Program-made: the position numbers and the translations under genes
Shown: positions 32,813-42,417 of the stretch, in pieces
How the letters are laid out: each line of letters opens with the position of its first letter
Position numbering within the stretch: position 1 is the first letter of the stretch
Notes under the pieces: generated by a model
The model's database searches: none
The model's input: the letters and a program-made list of their open reading frames with translations, nothing else
Told to the model about the DNA's origin: nothing
DNA from: Chryseobacterium culicis
GTDB lineage: Bacteria; Bacteroidota; Bacteroidia; Flavobacteriales; Weeksellaceae
NCBI RefSeq assembly: GCF_900108365.1
Contig: NZ_FNWQ01000001.1
Location: 186,001-250,000 of the forward strand
Length of the DNA: 64,000 nt
Direction of reading: 5' to 3'

Positions 32813-34054
32813 ATGAACAGAATTGCAGTGCTGTGCCTCGCCGTTTCCTCATTCGCGGCAGCACAACAGCAGATGTCTCTTTTGGACTGCGAAGAAGCCT
32901 TTCAGAAGAACAACCTCCAGCTGCTCGCCGAACAATACAACATCAATATGGCTGATGCGGATATTCTGCAGGCTAAAATCTGGGAATTACCTCAATTAAG
33001 CGGACAGTTCAATGCTTACAATCCCCAAGGGAAAAAGTTCTTCGATGTGGGGCACTCCAAAGGAGCAGGAGTGACCCAGCTGATCTATATGGGTGGCAAG
33101 AAGAAAAATGAAATTGCTTTTGCCAAATCCAATAAAGAACTGGCTCAGCTTCAGTTTTCACAATTGCTGGTAGATTTGCGATCTCAGCTCCGCTCTGCTT
33201 ACTTTAATCTTTATTATGAAAAGCTAAAGCTGGAAAATACCAACAGGCAGCTAGGGTATATGAATGACCTTTTAAATGCTTACCGCGTACAGTCGGCCAA
33301 AGGAAATGTTTCCCTGAAAGATGCTGTGAGATTACAGAGCATAGTCATTCAACTCAATCATGATAAACTTGAGATCAATAAAAATATTCTTGAATTTGAA
33401 CAGAATCTGAAGGTTTTAACCGGAGTTTCAGAAGAAATTGAACCTGCAATATCTGAATCAGAAGCTAAAGAAGCACTTACAGCGCAGCCTTTCGGGGATG
33501 AAAATGAACTGAAAAGCAAGGCGCTGGAAAATAATGCCGATTATCGGTACAATTTGAAACTTATTGATAACAGTAAACTGTATGCGCAGTGGCAGAAATC
33601 ACTAAACGTTCCGGATGTTACCGTAGGTGCTGCATGGGATCAGGCAGGAGGAACATTCAATAATGAAGCAAATCTGACACTGGGAATTCCTTTGCCTTTA
33701 TGGAAAGCCAATCAGGGGAATGTGGTAAAAGCAAATTATGCCATTCAGCAGAACCAGAAAAATGCGGATTTTCAGAAGCTAACCCTGGAAACGAAAGTGG
33801 AATCTGCCTACAAGACATGGAAAGCACAATATGATCAGCTTCAGGATGTAAAGACCACTGATCTGCAGAATATGGAACTTGTGTACAACGGAATGCTGAC
33901 CAATTTCAGGAAAGGAAATGTCAATCTTATTGAATTTACGGACTTTATGGACAGCTACAGGGAAACAGCCCTTCAGATCTACGATATGAAAAATGAAATC
34001 ATGCAGTCGGCAGAACAGCTTAATCAACTAGTACAAACGAAAATCTTCTATTAA
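32813..34054 (+). CDS. Outer-membrane efflux protein, TolC family
   Basis: A 413-residue outer-membrane channel of a tripartite RND pump. The signal peptide (MNRIAVLCLAVSSFAAAQ) is followed by two alpha-helical OEP repeats rich in coiled coil, for example LQFSQLLVDLRSQLRSAYFN and FQKLTLETKVESAYKTWKAQ. It ends YF, as aromatic endings are usual for outer-membrane proteins. It begins a three-gene unit with the adaptor gene 4 nt downstream. A 217-nt gap from the kinase gene probably holds the regulated promoter. Confidence 0.88.
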   Translation: MNRIAVLCLAVSSFAAAQQQMSLLDCEEAFQKNNLQLLAEQYNINMADADILQAKIWELPQLSGQFNAYNPQGKKFFDVGHSKGAGVTQLIYMGGKKKNEIAFAKSNKELAQLQFSQLLVDLRSQLRSAYFNLYYEKLKLENTNRQLGYMNDLLNAYRVQSAKGNVSLKDAVRLQSIVIQLNHDKLEINKNILEFEQNLKVLTGVSEEIEPAISESEAKEALTAQPFGDENELKSKALENNADYRYNLKLIDNSKLYAQWQKSLNVPDVTVGAAWDQAGGTFNNEANLTLGIPLPLWKANQGNVVKANYAIQQNQKNADFQKLTLETKVESAYKTWKAQYDQLQDVKTTDLQNMELVYNGMLTNFRKGNVNLIEFTDFMDSYRETALQIYDMKNEIMQSAEQLNQLVQTKIFY

Positions 34055-34058
34055 AATC

Positions 34059-35144
34059 ATGAAAACATATATTATCCCCGTATTAATGGTTCTTTCATTA
34101 GCAGCCTGTTCAAAAAAGGAGGAAGAAAAAAACGTTCACGCCAAAAAAGGATTTGAGCTCAGCAACACAATGCTGAATTCTATTTCACTGGCTAAGGTTG
34201 AAACAAAGAACATAGAAGATGAATACAGCTTTTACGGAAAAATTTCCGCAGATAAAAACAGTTATATAGATGTTTACCCTTTGGTAGGAGGAAATGTAAT
34301 GAGTGTAAACGTAGAATTGGGAGACTATGTAAAAAAAGGACAGGTGCTGGCAACCATCAGAAGTACCGAGCTTGCAGAAATTCAGAAGGATGTGAGTGAT
34401 GCAAAAACAGATCTTGTTGTGGCTAAAAATAATCTTCGTGTTGCAAAAGAACTTTACGAAGGAAAACTAAATACGGAAAGAGATGTTCTGGAAGCCAAAA
34501 GCCAGTTACAAAAGGCCGAGGATCAATTACAGAGAGCAGCAGCCGTAAGTACGGTTTACAATGTGAAAACCGGAAATATATACAGTGTTGTAGCACCCAT
34601 CAGCGGTTATATTGTTCAGAAAAGCATCAATAAAGACATGCAGCTGAGAAGTGACAGAAGTGATAATATTTTTGATGTGGCCAATACCACCAATGTATGG
34701 GCTATCATGAACGTCAATGAGTCTGATATTGATAAAATAAGTCTTGGAATGAAGGCGCAGGTATCCACACTTTCTTATCCTGATAAGGTCTTTGACGGAA
34801 AAATTGATAAGATATTCAAAATTATTGATCCGCAGACCAATGCCATGCAGGCCAGAGTAGTGCTGGACAATGCCAACGGATTATTGATTCCGGACAGTAA
34901 GGCCACTATAAAAGTTTCCAGCATGGAAAACAGTACAACACTGGCAGTTCCATCCAAAGCGGTGATCTTTGATGATAATAAAAGTTTCGTGGTGATATTT
35001 AAGTCCAGAACGGATGTCAAAGTCAGAGAAATCAAAGTACTGAAGCAGGTAGGTGATATCACCTATATTGCAGATGGTCTCAAAGAAGGAGAGGAGGTTA
35101 TTACCAACAATCAGCTGCTGATCTACCGTTCGCTGAACAGTTAG
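34059..35144 (+). CDS. RND efflux periplasmic adaptor lipoprotein (CusB/CzcB-like)
   Basis: A 361-residue membrane-fusion protein. The lipoprotein signal ends at LSLAACS (lipid-attached Cys17). A biotinyl-lipoyl-like half (GGNVMSVNVELGDYVKKGQV) is followed by an alpha-hairpin (about 105-160), the second lipoyl half (APISGYIVQKSINKDM) and beta-barrel domains. It would join the inner-membrane pump at 35215 to the outer-membrane channel. No His- or Met-rich metal-binding tail is visible. Confidence 0.9.
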   Translation: MKTYIIPVLMVLSLAACSKKEEEKNVHAKKGFELSNTMLNSISLAKVETKNIEDEYSFYGKISADKNSYIDVYPLVGGNVMSVNVELGDYVKKGQVLATIRSTELAEIQKDVSDAKTDLVVAKNNLRVAKELYEGKLNTERDVLEAKSQLQKAEDQLQRAAAVSTVYNVKTGNIYSVVAPISGYIVQKSINKDMQLRSDRSDNIFDVANTTNVWAIMNVNESDIDKISLGMKAQVSTLSYPDKVFDGKIDKIFKIIDPQTNAMQARVVLDNANGLLIPDSKATIKVSSMENSTTLAVPSKAVIFDDNKSFVVIFKSRTDVKVREIKVLKQVGDITYIADGLKEGEEVITNNQLLIYRSLNS

Positions 35145-35214
35145 TCTAAATTAAACCATTAAGAATATGTATTTTTTTCTTTAACGGCTTTTTTAGGTCA
35201 TCAATTTATCTATC

Positions 35215-38200
35215 ATGAATAAATTCATAAAAAATATAATCGCTTTTTCACTAAAAAATAAAGCATTTACCTTTATCTGGGTAGCGATTTTAGCCATCTC
35301 CGGTTTTATAAGTTTCAAAAATATGCCTATTGAAGCTTTTCCGGATGTCACCAATACCCAGATTGTAATCATTACCCAGTGGAATGGGCGTAGTGCAGAA
35401 GAAGTAGAACGTTTTGTCACTACTCCTATTGAATTGGCGATGAGCCCGGTTCAGAAGAAAACAAGTGTCAGAAGCACGACTATGTTCGGGCTTTCTATTG
35501 TTAAAATTCTGTTTGACGATGGGGTGGACGATACTTTTGCCAGAAATCAGGTCAATAACCAGTTAAGAACCATTAGCCTTCCTGATGAGGTAGATCCCGA
35601 AGTACAGCCGCCCTACGGGCCAACCGGTGAAATTTTCAGGTATACCCTGGAAAGTAAAACAAAAGACTCCCGGGCACTGCTTACCCTGCAAAACTGGGTG
35701 ATAGACCGTGCTTTAAGAGGGGTTCCCGGAGTAGCAGATATCAACGTTTTCGGAGGACAGGATAAAGTTTTCGAATTAAGTATTGATCCGAGAGCTTTGG
35801 ATAAATATAACCTCACGCCGCTTCAGGTATATGATGCTGTCACCAAAAGTAACCTGAATGTAGGAGGTGATGTTATTGAGAAAAACGGACAGGCATATGT
35901 AGTACGGGGAATTGGTCTCGTAAAATCAGTAGCCGATATCGGAAATATTACCATTCAGAATGACAGCGGAAATCCTGTTTTGGTAAAAAATGTAGCGGAA
36001 GTTCATGAAAGCTCCATGCCCAGGGTAGGGCAGGCCGCGCTTAATCATCATGACGATACGGTAGAAGGAATTGTTGTGATGCGGAAAGGAGAAAACCCAA
36101 GAGAAGTTCTGGTAGGAGTAAAAGCCAAAATTAAAGAGCTTAATGAAAAAATACTTCCGAAAGATGTAAAAATGGTCACTTTCTATGACCGGGACAATCT
36201 CATGGATTTCACTACTCATACCGTAATGCATAATCTTATTGAAGGTATTGTACTGGTAACGGTAATTGTTTTGATCTTCATGGCCGACTGGAGAACTACC
36301 CTGATTGTTTCTATCATCATCCCTCTATCGCTACTCTTTGCATTTTTATGTTTAAAATTAGCCGGAATGAGTGCCAACCTGCTTTCATTAGGAGCCGTAG
36401 ACTTTGGAATTATCATTGACGGAGCCGTCGTCATGGTGGAAGGTCTTTTTGTAATGCTGGACCATAAAGCGCATAAGTATGGGACCGAGAAGTTTAATAA
36501 ACTCGCCAAGGGGGGATGGATCAAGCAAACCGGAACCGGACTGGGAAAAGCCATCTTCTTTTCGAAATTAATCATTATTACTTCCCTGATTCCTATTTTC
36601 TCATTCCAGAAGGTAGAAGGGAAAATGTTTTCTCCGCTGGCATTTACACTGGGCTTTGCATTAATGGGAGCATTGATATTTACATTAACACTGGTTCCTG
36701 TTCTTTCTCATATCCTTTTGAATAAAAATGTAAAAGAAAAAAATAATCCGTTTGTTAATTTTTGGGACAGAATCGTTTTGAAAGGCTTTAATTTAACATT
36801 TAAGCACAAAAAAATGAGTATGATTGTGGCAATTTCCTTTTTGGCTGTCACTTTATTTTCCGGTAAATTCCTTGGAACGGAATTCCTTCCTCAGCTGAAT
36901 GAAGGTTCGTTATGGATTACTGCCGAAATGCCGATGAGTTCTTCCTTAAAAGAGTCTCTGAAAACAGCGGATCTTTTAAAGAAAGATATTATGAGTTTCT
37001 CCGAAGTGACAGATGTTCTTGCACAGACGGGAAGAAGTAATGACGGAACAGACCCCAACGGGTTCGGATTCGTACAGTTTGCCGTCAACCTTAAGCCCAG
37101 AGAAGATTGGAAACGTAAAATTACTTACGATGAACTGATTAATGAAATAGATAAAAAACTCAGAAGCTATCAGGGAATTACCTTTAACTATTCCCAGCCG
37201 ATTTCCGATAACGTTGCAGAAGCCGTAGCAGGTTTTAAAGCTGAGAATGGAATCAAAATCTACGGCGATAATCTGGAAACCCTGGATAAACTGGCTCATG
37301 AAGTCTTATTGAAAATTAAAGACGTACAAGGCGTAAAAGATCCCGGAATTATTAAAAATATAGGACAGCCGGAGGTAAGCGTGGTGCTGGACAGAGATAA
37401 AATGGCCGCTTACGGCGTGATGCCTGCAGATGCACAAGCTGTTTTAGAAATGGCTTTTGGGGGGAAAACCGCATCGGAAATGTTTGACGGCGAAAGAAAA
37501 TTCCCCATCCGTCTTCGTTATTCCCAGGAATACAGAACCAATGAAAATGATATAGCCGCTTTGATGGTGCCTACACAGGACGGAGCGAAAATTCCTTTAA
37601 AGGAAATCAGTACCATTGTTAAAGATAACGGAGCCGCATTCATTTACAGAGACAATATCAAGCGGTATATTGGTGTTAAATTTTCCATTCGTGACAGAGA
37701 TTTGGGAAGTACAATTGCTGATGCCCAGAAAAAAGTGGAAACCATTGAACTTCCGGACGGCTATTCTGTAGGGTGGACAGGGCAGTTTGAAAACCAGCAG
37801 CGTGCTTCGCACAGGTTGGCACAGGTAGTACCCGTGAGTATTCTGATGATTTTCTTTCTTTTATTTATTCTGTTCGGGAATATGAAAGATTCTCTTCTCG
37901 TATTAGCCAATGTACCATTCGCCCTGATCGGAGGAATTATCGCTTTACATGTTACCGGAATCAATTTTGGAATTTCAGCCGGAGTAGGAATGATTGCCCT
38001 TCTGGGAATCTGTATCCAGAATGGAGTGATTCTTATCACAGAATTTCATCAGAATGTTAAAGATGGAATGGATCTGGACACAGCCATCCTAAATGGAGTA
38101 AAGTCCAGAACAAGACCTGTAATTATGACAGCATTGATGGCTTCCATAGGATTAATGCCGGCTGCACTGTCTACAGGAATCGGATCAGAATCCCAAAAAC

Positions 38201-38313
38201 CTCTGGCAATCGTGATTATTGGAGGATTAATTACGGCTACAGTGCTTACGCTGCTTATTTTCCCAATTATTTTCTGGATTTTCAACAGAACGAAAAAGCT
38301 CAGCCAAATTTAG
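35215..38313 (+). CDS. Heavy-metal efflux RND transporter (CusA/CzcA family)
   Basis: A 1032-residue inner-membrane proton/metal antiporter with the usual 12 membrane helices and two large periplasmic loops. The HME-family signature DFGIIIDGAVVMVEGLFV lies in TM4 (about 399-416), and the N-terminus has the family pattern FSLKNKAFTFIW then NMPIEAFPDVTNTQ. The length is normal. It is the last gene of the efflux operon (channel, adaptor, pump) next to a two-component system. Whether it exports copper/silver or zinc/cobalt/cadmium cannot be settled from the visible motifs. Confidence 0.93.
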   Translation: MNKFIKNIIAFSLKNKAFTFIWVAILAISGFISFKNMPIEAFPDVTNTQIVIITQWNGRSAEEVERFVTTPIELAMSPVQKKTSVRSTTMFGLSIVKILFDDGVDDTFARNQVNNQLRTISLPDEVDPEVQPPYGPTGEIFRYTLESKTKDSRALLTLQNWVIDRALRGVPGVADINVFGGQDKVFELSIDPRALDKYNLTPLQVYDAVTKSNLNVGGDVIEKNGQAYVVRGIGLVKSVADIGNITIQNDSGNPVLVKNVAEVHESSMPRVGQAALNHHDDTVEGIVVMRKGENPREVLVGVKAKIKELNEKILPKDVKMVTFYDRDNLMDFTTHTVMHNLIEGIVLVTVIVLIFMADWRTTLIVSIIIPLSLLFAFLCLKLAGMSANLLSLGAVDFGIIIDGAVVMVEGLFVMLDHKAHKYGTEKFNKLAKGGWIKQTGTGLGKAIFFSKLIIITSLIPIFSFQKVEGKMFSPLAFTLGFALMGALIFTLTLVPVLSHILLNKNVKEKNNPFVNFWDRIVLKGFNLTFKHKKMSMIVAISFLAVTLFSGKFLGTEFLPQLNEGSLWITAEMPMSSSLKESLKTADLLKKDIMSFSEVTDVLAQTGRSNDGTDPNGFGFVQFAVNLKPREDWKRKITYDELINEIDKKLRSYQGITFNYSQPISDNVAEAVAGFKAENGIKIYGDNLETLDKLAHEVLLKIKDVQGVKDPGIIKNIGQPEVSVVLDRDKMAAYGVMPADAQAVLEMAFGGKTASEMFDGERKFPIRLRYSQEYRTNENDIAALMVPTQDGAKIPLKEISTIVKDNGAAFIYRDNIKRYIGVKFSIRDRDLGSTIADAQKKVETIELPDGYSVGWTGQFENQQRASHRLAQVVPVSILMIFFLLFILFGNMKDSLLVLANVPFALIGGIIALHVTGINFGISAGVGMIALLGICIQNGVILITEFHQNVKDGMDLDTAILNGVKSRTRPVIMTALMASIGLMPAALSTGIGSESQKPLAIVIIGGLITATVLTLLIFPIIFWIFNRTKKLSQI

Positions 38314-38336
38314 ATTATCTTTCATTTATATTAGTA

Positions 38337-38369
38337 AGAAGCGCGGAAAACTTTGTTTTCCGCGCTTCT
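38337..38369. terminator. Strong convergent hairpin after the RND transporter
   Basis: A perfect 15-bp stem (38337-38351/38355-38369) with a 3-nt loop, GC-rich in the middle. It lacks a long T tract but sits between two convergent genes. Confidence 0.7.
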
Positions 38370-38397
38370 CGATTATTGAAATAAAAATATGATGAGT

Positions 38398-39900
38398 TTA
38401 AAATCCTAATCCTACTGCAAAAGCTTTTACGGTATTCGGGTAATCGGAAACTGATGTAGCAGCTCCTGTTGCTGTATTAATAGAGTAAATTTTGGTAGAG
38501 GAACCTACAGAGGCCATTAAATAGGCTTTTTGGCTCATACTTCCAATATCAAATCCATTGGCACTGGTAATGTTGATTCCTAAAGAACCTGTTTCCACTA
38601 AAGTTCCGTTGTTCGGTGGGTTTTGCTGGTATAGTTTATCTGTATTATGATCAATCACAAAAAGAGTAGTAGAGGTAGCTCCCGCAAAGTTATTGGTATA
38701 TGCAGCAGCGCTTATCATAGGACTTCCCGGATTTAATGTAAGATCAGTAGCGGCTATTGTTCCGTCATTAGGATTGAGTCGAAGGTTTTGCCCTGTATTG
38801 CTCACCACTCTTATCCTGTCTACAGTTGGATTAAAGTCAAACCCAAAATCTGTTCCGGAAAGTAAAGTTGAAAAAGGAGCATTACCAACCGCCGTTGCGG
38901 TTCCGGTTCCTAAATTAATAGTATATATTCTGCTTGAGCTTCCCAAAGCATACAATTGCCCGTTGGCAGGACGGAAATCTATCCCTAAAATATTTTCACC
39001 ACCTTGCAGTCCCGCTATGGTTTTCGAAACAGGCATAGGACTGTTTGGATTGAAAATTTGAAGATTATTTGCATTATCAACAGCATAAGCCACCGGTTCT
39101 GTAGGAATAGCAATATCAATGACTGCCTGCTGAAGAGTTCCTATAGAGGTCGCTTTTCCATTATTCAGATCCAGAACATGTAATTTATCATTGAAAGCTA
39201 ATAAAGCAGTACTGTTATCATACTTGATATCAAACGCAGACTGCCCTGTAAAAGTTGTACCGAGACTTCCTACTTCTACTAAAGTTCCATTGTTGGGAGG
39301 ATCCTGTTTGTATAATTTTCCCAAAGCCGGATCAATATCATATAAAACAGTAGACGCCGCACCCGCTTTGCTGTTGGTGTAGGCTAATCCTGTTACAGAA
39401 GGATTTCCTGTTCCGTTAATGTTAATATCCGTAGCAGCTGCAGCTCCGGTTTCAGGATGTAAACGCAGATTTTGCCCGGTATTACTCACCAGACGAATCC
39501 TGTCAACAGTAGGGTTGAAATCAATTGAAGCTATTGTGCCGGAGATCATCGGTGTAAACGCTGTAGAGCTTACTACTCTTGCCGAAGCATTAGACGTGTT
39601 GATGATATATAATTTGCTGGCATTGGATAATGCATACAATTCTCCTGTGGCCGGTCTGAAATCTATGCTTAGCAGCTTCTCTCCGGAGGCAACGCCTGTT
39701 ACAGCTGTTTTTGAGGTGAAAGTTTTAGGGTTGCTGGAATTAAAATAAACCAGCTCATTCATTGCTGTCAGTCCGTATACCATAAGATCCGGGCCCTTTG
39801 GATTTGTATTTTCAGGCATATTGTTTTCGTCTGAATTATCGCAGGAAAATAATGCCATAAAAGCAAACAGGGCTAAATACATGTGTAATAGTTTTCTCAT
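38398..39900 (-). CDS. DUF4394-type lipoprotein, tandem duplicated
   Basis: A 500-residue predicted surface lipoprotein. The signal peptide ends at MALFSCDNSDEN with lipid-attached Cys20. Two homologous halves follow, each with the DUF4394 pattern DFRPATGELYALSNASKLYI, then FNPTVDRIRLVSNTGQNLRL, then TDLYxIDxxxGKLYxQxPPNNGTLVE-like segments (about 40-280 and 290-500). A beta-propeller-like fold is likely. The start at 39900 is chosen for the lipobox; the longer frame adds 37 non-signal residues. Function unknown. Confidence 0.82.
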   Translation of the reverse strand: MRKLLHMYLALFAFMALFSCDNSDENNMPENTNPKGPDLMVYGLTAMNELVYFNSSNPKTFTSKTAVTGVASGEKLLSIDFRPATGELYALSNASKLYIINTSNASARVVSSTAFTPMISGTIASIDFNPTVDRIRLVSNTGQNLRLHPETGAAAATDININGTGNPSVTGLAYTNSKAGAASTVLYDIDPALGKLYKQDPPNNGTLVEVGSLGTTFTGQSAFDIKYDNSTALLAFNDKLHVLDLNNGKATSIGTLQQAVIDIAIPTEPVAYAVDNANNLQIFNPNSPMPVSKTIAGLQGGENILGIDFRPANGQLYALGSSSRIYTINLGTGTATAVGNAPFSTLLSGTDFGFDFNPTVDRIRVVSNTGQNLRLNPNDGTIAATDLTLNPGSPMISAAAYTNNFAGATSTTLFVIDHNTDKLYQQNPPNNGTLVETGSLGINITSANGFDIGSMSQKAYLMASVGSSTKIYSINTATGAATSVSDYPNTVKAFAVGLGF

Positions 39901-40068
39901 AATATTAATTTTAGTTGTTGTTTTGATATGTACGAGAAAAAATAAGTATTGGATTTTAAGACAGAGATAATTAACTTTTTTTGTCAATATATTGTATTCA
40001 TAACTAGTCACATAGTTTATATTTTTAATAAAACGTTTCTAAGGATTTTTTCTATTCGGAAAAATGTG

Positions 40069-40178
40069 TAAATTTGCAGTCTCAATACGTTAAATATAAG
40101 GTTTGTCCTTCACTGGATGAGAATATTGAAAGTTTTTTTAATAAAAAGTTTTTGGTATTTAAAAATTCATTATATTTG
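40069..40178 (+). promoter_or_regulatory. Two candidate promoters of tuf
   Basis: The distal -7 element is TAAATTTG at 40069-40076. The proximal promoter has TTTG at 40151-40154 and TATATTTG at 40171-40178 (spacer 16 nt), 43 nt before tuf. The 321-nt gap 39901-40221 has no ORF. Confidence 0.6.
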
Positions 40179-40221
40179 CACACCGAAAATTTGAAAAACA
40201 ATAAATAAATAATTTTAAATC

Positions 40222-41433
40222 ATGGCAAAGGAAACGTTTAATCGTAACAAACCACACTTGAACATTGGTACTATTGGTCACGTTGACCATGGTAAAACTA
40301 CTCTTACAGCTGCTATTTCTGCTGTATTAGCTAGCAAAGGTCTTGCTGAGAAAAAAGACTTCTCTGCAATTGACTCTGCTCCAGAAGAAAAAGAAAGAGG
40401 TATTACTATCAATACTGCTCACATCGAATACGAAACTGAAAAAAGACACTATGCTCACGTTGACTGTCCAGGTCACGCCGACTATGTTAAGAACATGGTA
40501 ACTGGTGCTGCTCAGATGGATGGAGCTATCGTAGTATGTGCTGCAACTGATGGTCCTATGCCTCAGACTAGAGAACATATCCTACTTTGCCGTCAGGTAA
40601 ACGTACCTAGAATCGTTGTTTTCATGAACAAAGTTGACATGGTAGACGATCCTGAGTTGTTAGAGCTTGTTGAAATGGAACTTAGAGACTTATTGTCTAC
40701 TTACGAATTTGACGGAGATAACTCTCCAGTAATTCAAGGTTCTGCTCTAGGTGCTCTTACTGCTGCTACTGCATCTCCTGCTAACACAGAAGATAAGTGG
40801 TTCAAAAGCGTAGAAGAATTAATGGATGCTGTTGATAATTGGATCGAGCAACCACCAAGAGATACTGATAAGCCATTCTTGATGCCAATCGAAGACGTAT
40901 TCTCTATTACAGGTAGAGGTACTGTAGCAACTGGTAGAATCGAAGCTGGTGTTATCAACACTGGAGATCCAGTTGATATCGTAGGTATGGGTGACGAAAA
41001 ATTAACTTCTACTATTACAGGAGTTGAGATGTTCAGAAAAATCCTAGATAGAGGTGAAGCTGGAGATAACGTAGGTCTATTGTTGAGAGGTATTGAAAAA
41101 ACTGACATCAAGAGAGGTATGGTTATCGCTAAGAAAGATTCAGTGAAGCCACACAAAAAATTCAAAGCTTCTGTTTATATCCTTTCTAAAGAAGAAGGTG
41201 GACGTCACACTCCATTCCACAACAAGTACCGTCCTCAGTTCTACGTAAGAACTACTGACGTTACAGGTGAGATCTTCTTACCAGAAGGTGTAGAAATGGT
41301 AATGCCTGGTGATAACTTAGAGATCACTGTAGAATTGTTACAGCCAATCGCTCTTAACGTAGGTCTTAGATTTGCGATCAGAGAAGGTGGTAGAACAGTT
41401 GGTTCAGGTCAGGTAACTGAAATCCTAGACTAA
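40222..41433 (+). CDS. tuf: Elongation factor Tu
   Basis: Delivers aminoacyl-tRNA to the ribosome using GTP. The 403-residue protein shows the GTPase motifs GHVDHGKTT, the RGITI switch [11 protein letters not shown] and FMNKVDMVD, followed by beta-barrel domains 2 and 3. The length is close to the usual 395-400. It is followed by a terminator and then tRNA-Trp, secE and nusG. The codon use is strongly biased, as expected for a highly expressed gene. Confidence 0.98.
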   Translation: MAKETFNRNKPHLNIGTIGHVDHGKTTLTAAISAVLASKGLAEKKDFSAIDSAPEEKERGITINTAHIEYETEKRHYAHVDCPGHADYVKNMVTGAAQMDGAIVVCAATDGPMPQTREHILLCRQVNVPRIVVFMNKVDMVDDPELLELVEMELRDLLSTYEFDGDNSPVIQGSALGALTAATASPANTEDKWFKSVEELMDAVDNWIEQPPRDTDKPFLMPIEDVFSITGRGTVATGRIEAGVINTGDPVDIVGMGDEKLTSTITGVEMFRKILDRGEAGDNVGLLLRGIEKTDIKRGMVIAKKDSVKPHKKFKASVYILSKEEGGRHTPFHNKYRPQFYVRTTDVTGEIFLPEGVEMVMPGDNLEITVELLQPIALNVGLRFAIREGGRTVGSGQVTEILD

Positions 41434-41448
41434 TCATCTTAAAAATAT

Positions 41449-41489
41449 AAAAAGCTTCCGTAAGGAACTCTCTTTACGGGGCTTTTTTT
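41449..41489 (+). terminator. Terminator between tuf and tRNA-Trp
   Basis: Two stacked stems, AAAAGC/GCTTTT and CCGTAA/TTACGG, end in a seven-T run. Confidence 0.8.
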
Positions 41490-41493
41490 AACT

Positions 41494-41564
41494 ACGGGCA
41501 TCGTCCAATGGTAGGATACCGGTCTCCAAAACCGTTGATCAGGGTTCGAATCCTTGTGCCCGTG
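41494..41564 (+). tRNA. tRNA-Trp (anticodon CCA)
   Basis: A 71-nt cloverleaf with acceptor ACGGGCA/TGCCCGT, discriminator G and anticodon stem-loop CCGGT-CTCCAAA-ACCGT. It lies 13 nt before secE. Confidence 0.96.
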
Positions 41565-41576
41565 CAAATATAAATT

Positions 41577-41783
41577 ATGAGTTCATTTGTCGATTTTTTA
41601 AAAGGTTCTTATAACGAATTCAGACATAAGGTTGAATGGCCAAAGTGGGCTGACCTTCAGTCTTCTACAATCGTAGTGACTATTGCGACAGTGATTCTGG
41701 CATTATTTACCTTTGGAGTTGATGAATTGTTTTCGAAAGCAATCAGCAACATAATTGGAATGCTAATCAACTTGTTCAATTAA
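41577..41783 (+). CDS. secE: Preprotein translocase subunit SecE
   Basis: A 68-residue single-pass inner-membrane subunit of the Sec channel. The amphipathic KGSYNEFRHKVEWPKWADLQ segment is the SecE signature, and one membrane helix follows (about 30-52). It lies between tRNA-Trp and nusG, its usual position. Confidence 0.95.
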   Translation: MSSFVDFLKGSYNEFRHKVEWPKWADLQSSTIVVTIATVILALFTFGVDELFSKAISNIIGMLINLFN

Positions 41784-41803
41784 TAATTAAGTATTTTCCC
41801 ATA

Positions 41804-42346
41804 ATGAGCGAATTGAAATGGTATGTGCTGAAAGCAATCAGCGGACAGGAAAATAAAGTGAAAAACTATATTGAGACAGAAATCAAACGTCTAGGGTTTG
41901 AGCAGTACGTTACTCAAGTGGTTATTCCTATGGAAAAGGTAATCCAAATTAGAAACGGAAAAAAAGTTCCTAAAGAAAGACCTTACTACCCTGGCTACTT
42001 GATGATTGAAGCTGACCTGATGGGAGAGATTCCTCACGTTATCAAGAATATTCCTGGTGTTATTTCTTTCTTAAGCTTAACAAAAGGAGGAGATCCTGTT
42101 CCAATGAGAAAATCTGAGGTTAACAGAATGCTTGGAAGAATGGATGAACTTTCAGAATTTGCAAGCGATGTTGAGATTCCTTATGTAGTAGGTGAAAACG
42201 TTAAGGTAATTGATGGACCTTTCAACGGATTCAACGGTACAGTTGAGAAGATTCTTGAAGACAAAAAGAAAATTGAGGTTTCTGTATTGATCTTCGGTAG
42301 AAAAACTCCAATGGAACTAAGCTACATGCAAGTAGAAAAAGTATAA
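41804..42346 (+). CDS. nusG: Transcription termination/antitermination factor NusG
   Basis: A 180-residue NusG with the NGN domain (MSELKWYVLKAISGQENKVK, then PGYLMIEADLMGEIPHVIKN) and a C-terminal KOW domain (GENVKVIDGPFNGFNGTVEK). It binds RNA polymerase and couples it to ribosomes or Rho. A terminator follows, so rplK is transcribed separately. Confidence 0.97.
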   Translation: MSELKWYVLKAISGQENKVKNYIETEIKRLGFEQYVTQVVIPMEKVIQIRNGKKVPKERPYYPGYLMIEADLMGEIPHVIKNIPGVISFLSLTKGGDPVPMRKSEVNRMLGRMDELSEFASDVEIPYVVGENVKVIDGPFNGFNGTVEKILEDKKKIEVSVLIFGRKTPMELSYMQVEKV

Positions 42347-42367
42347 TAATTACGTATAAAAATATAA

Positions 42368-42395
42368 AAAGACTGCTGATAAGCGGTCTTTTTTT
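42368..42395 (+). terminator. Terminator after nusG
   Basis: A 9-bp stem AAAGACTGC/GCGGTCTTT with a 6-nt loop and a T tract. Confidence 0.85.
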
Positions 42396-42417
42396 ATTCA
42401 GGAAATAAGATAGGACT

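Noticed and set aside
34775..38285. Many long minus-strand ORFs opposite the efflux genes
   Set aside because: They are shadows of strongly supported plus-strand genes with full family motifs.
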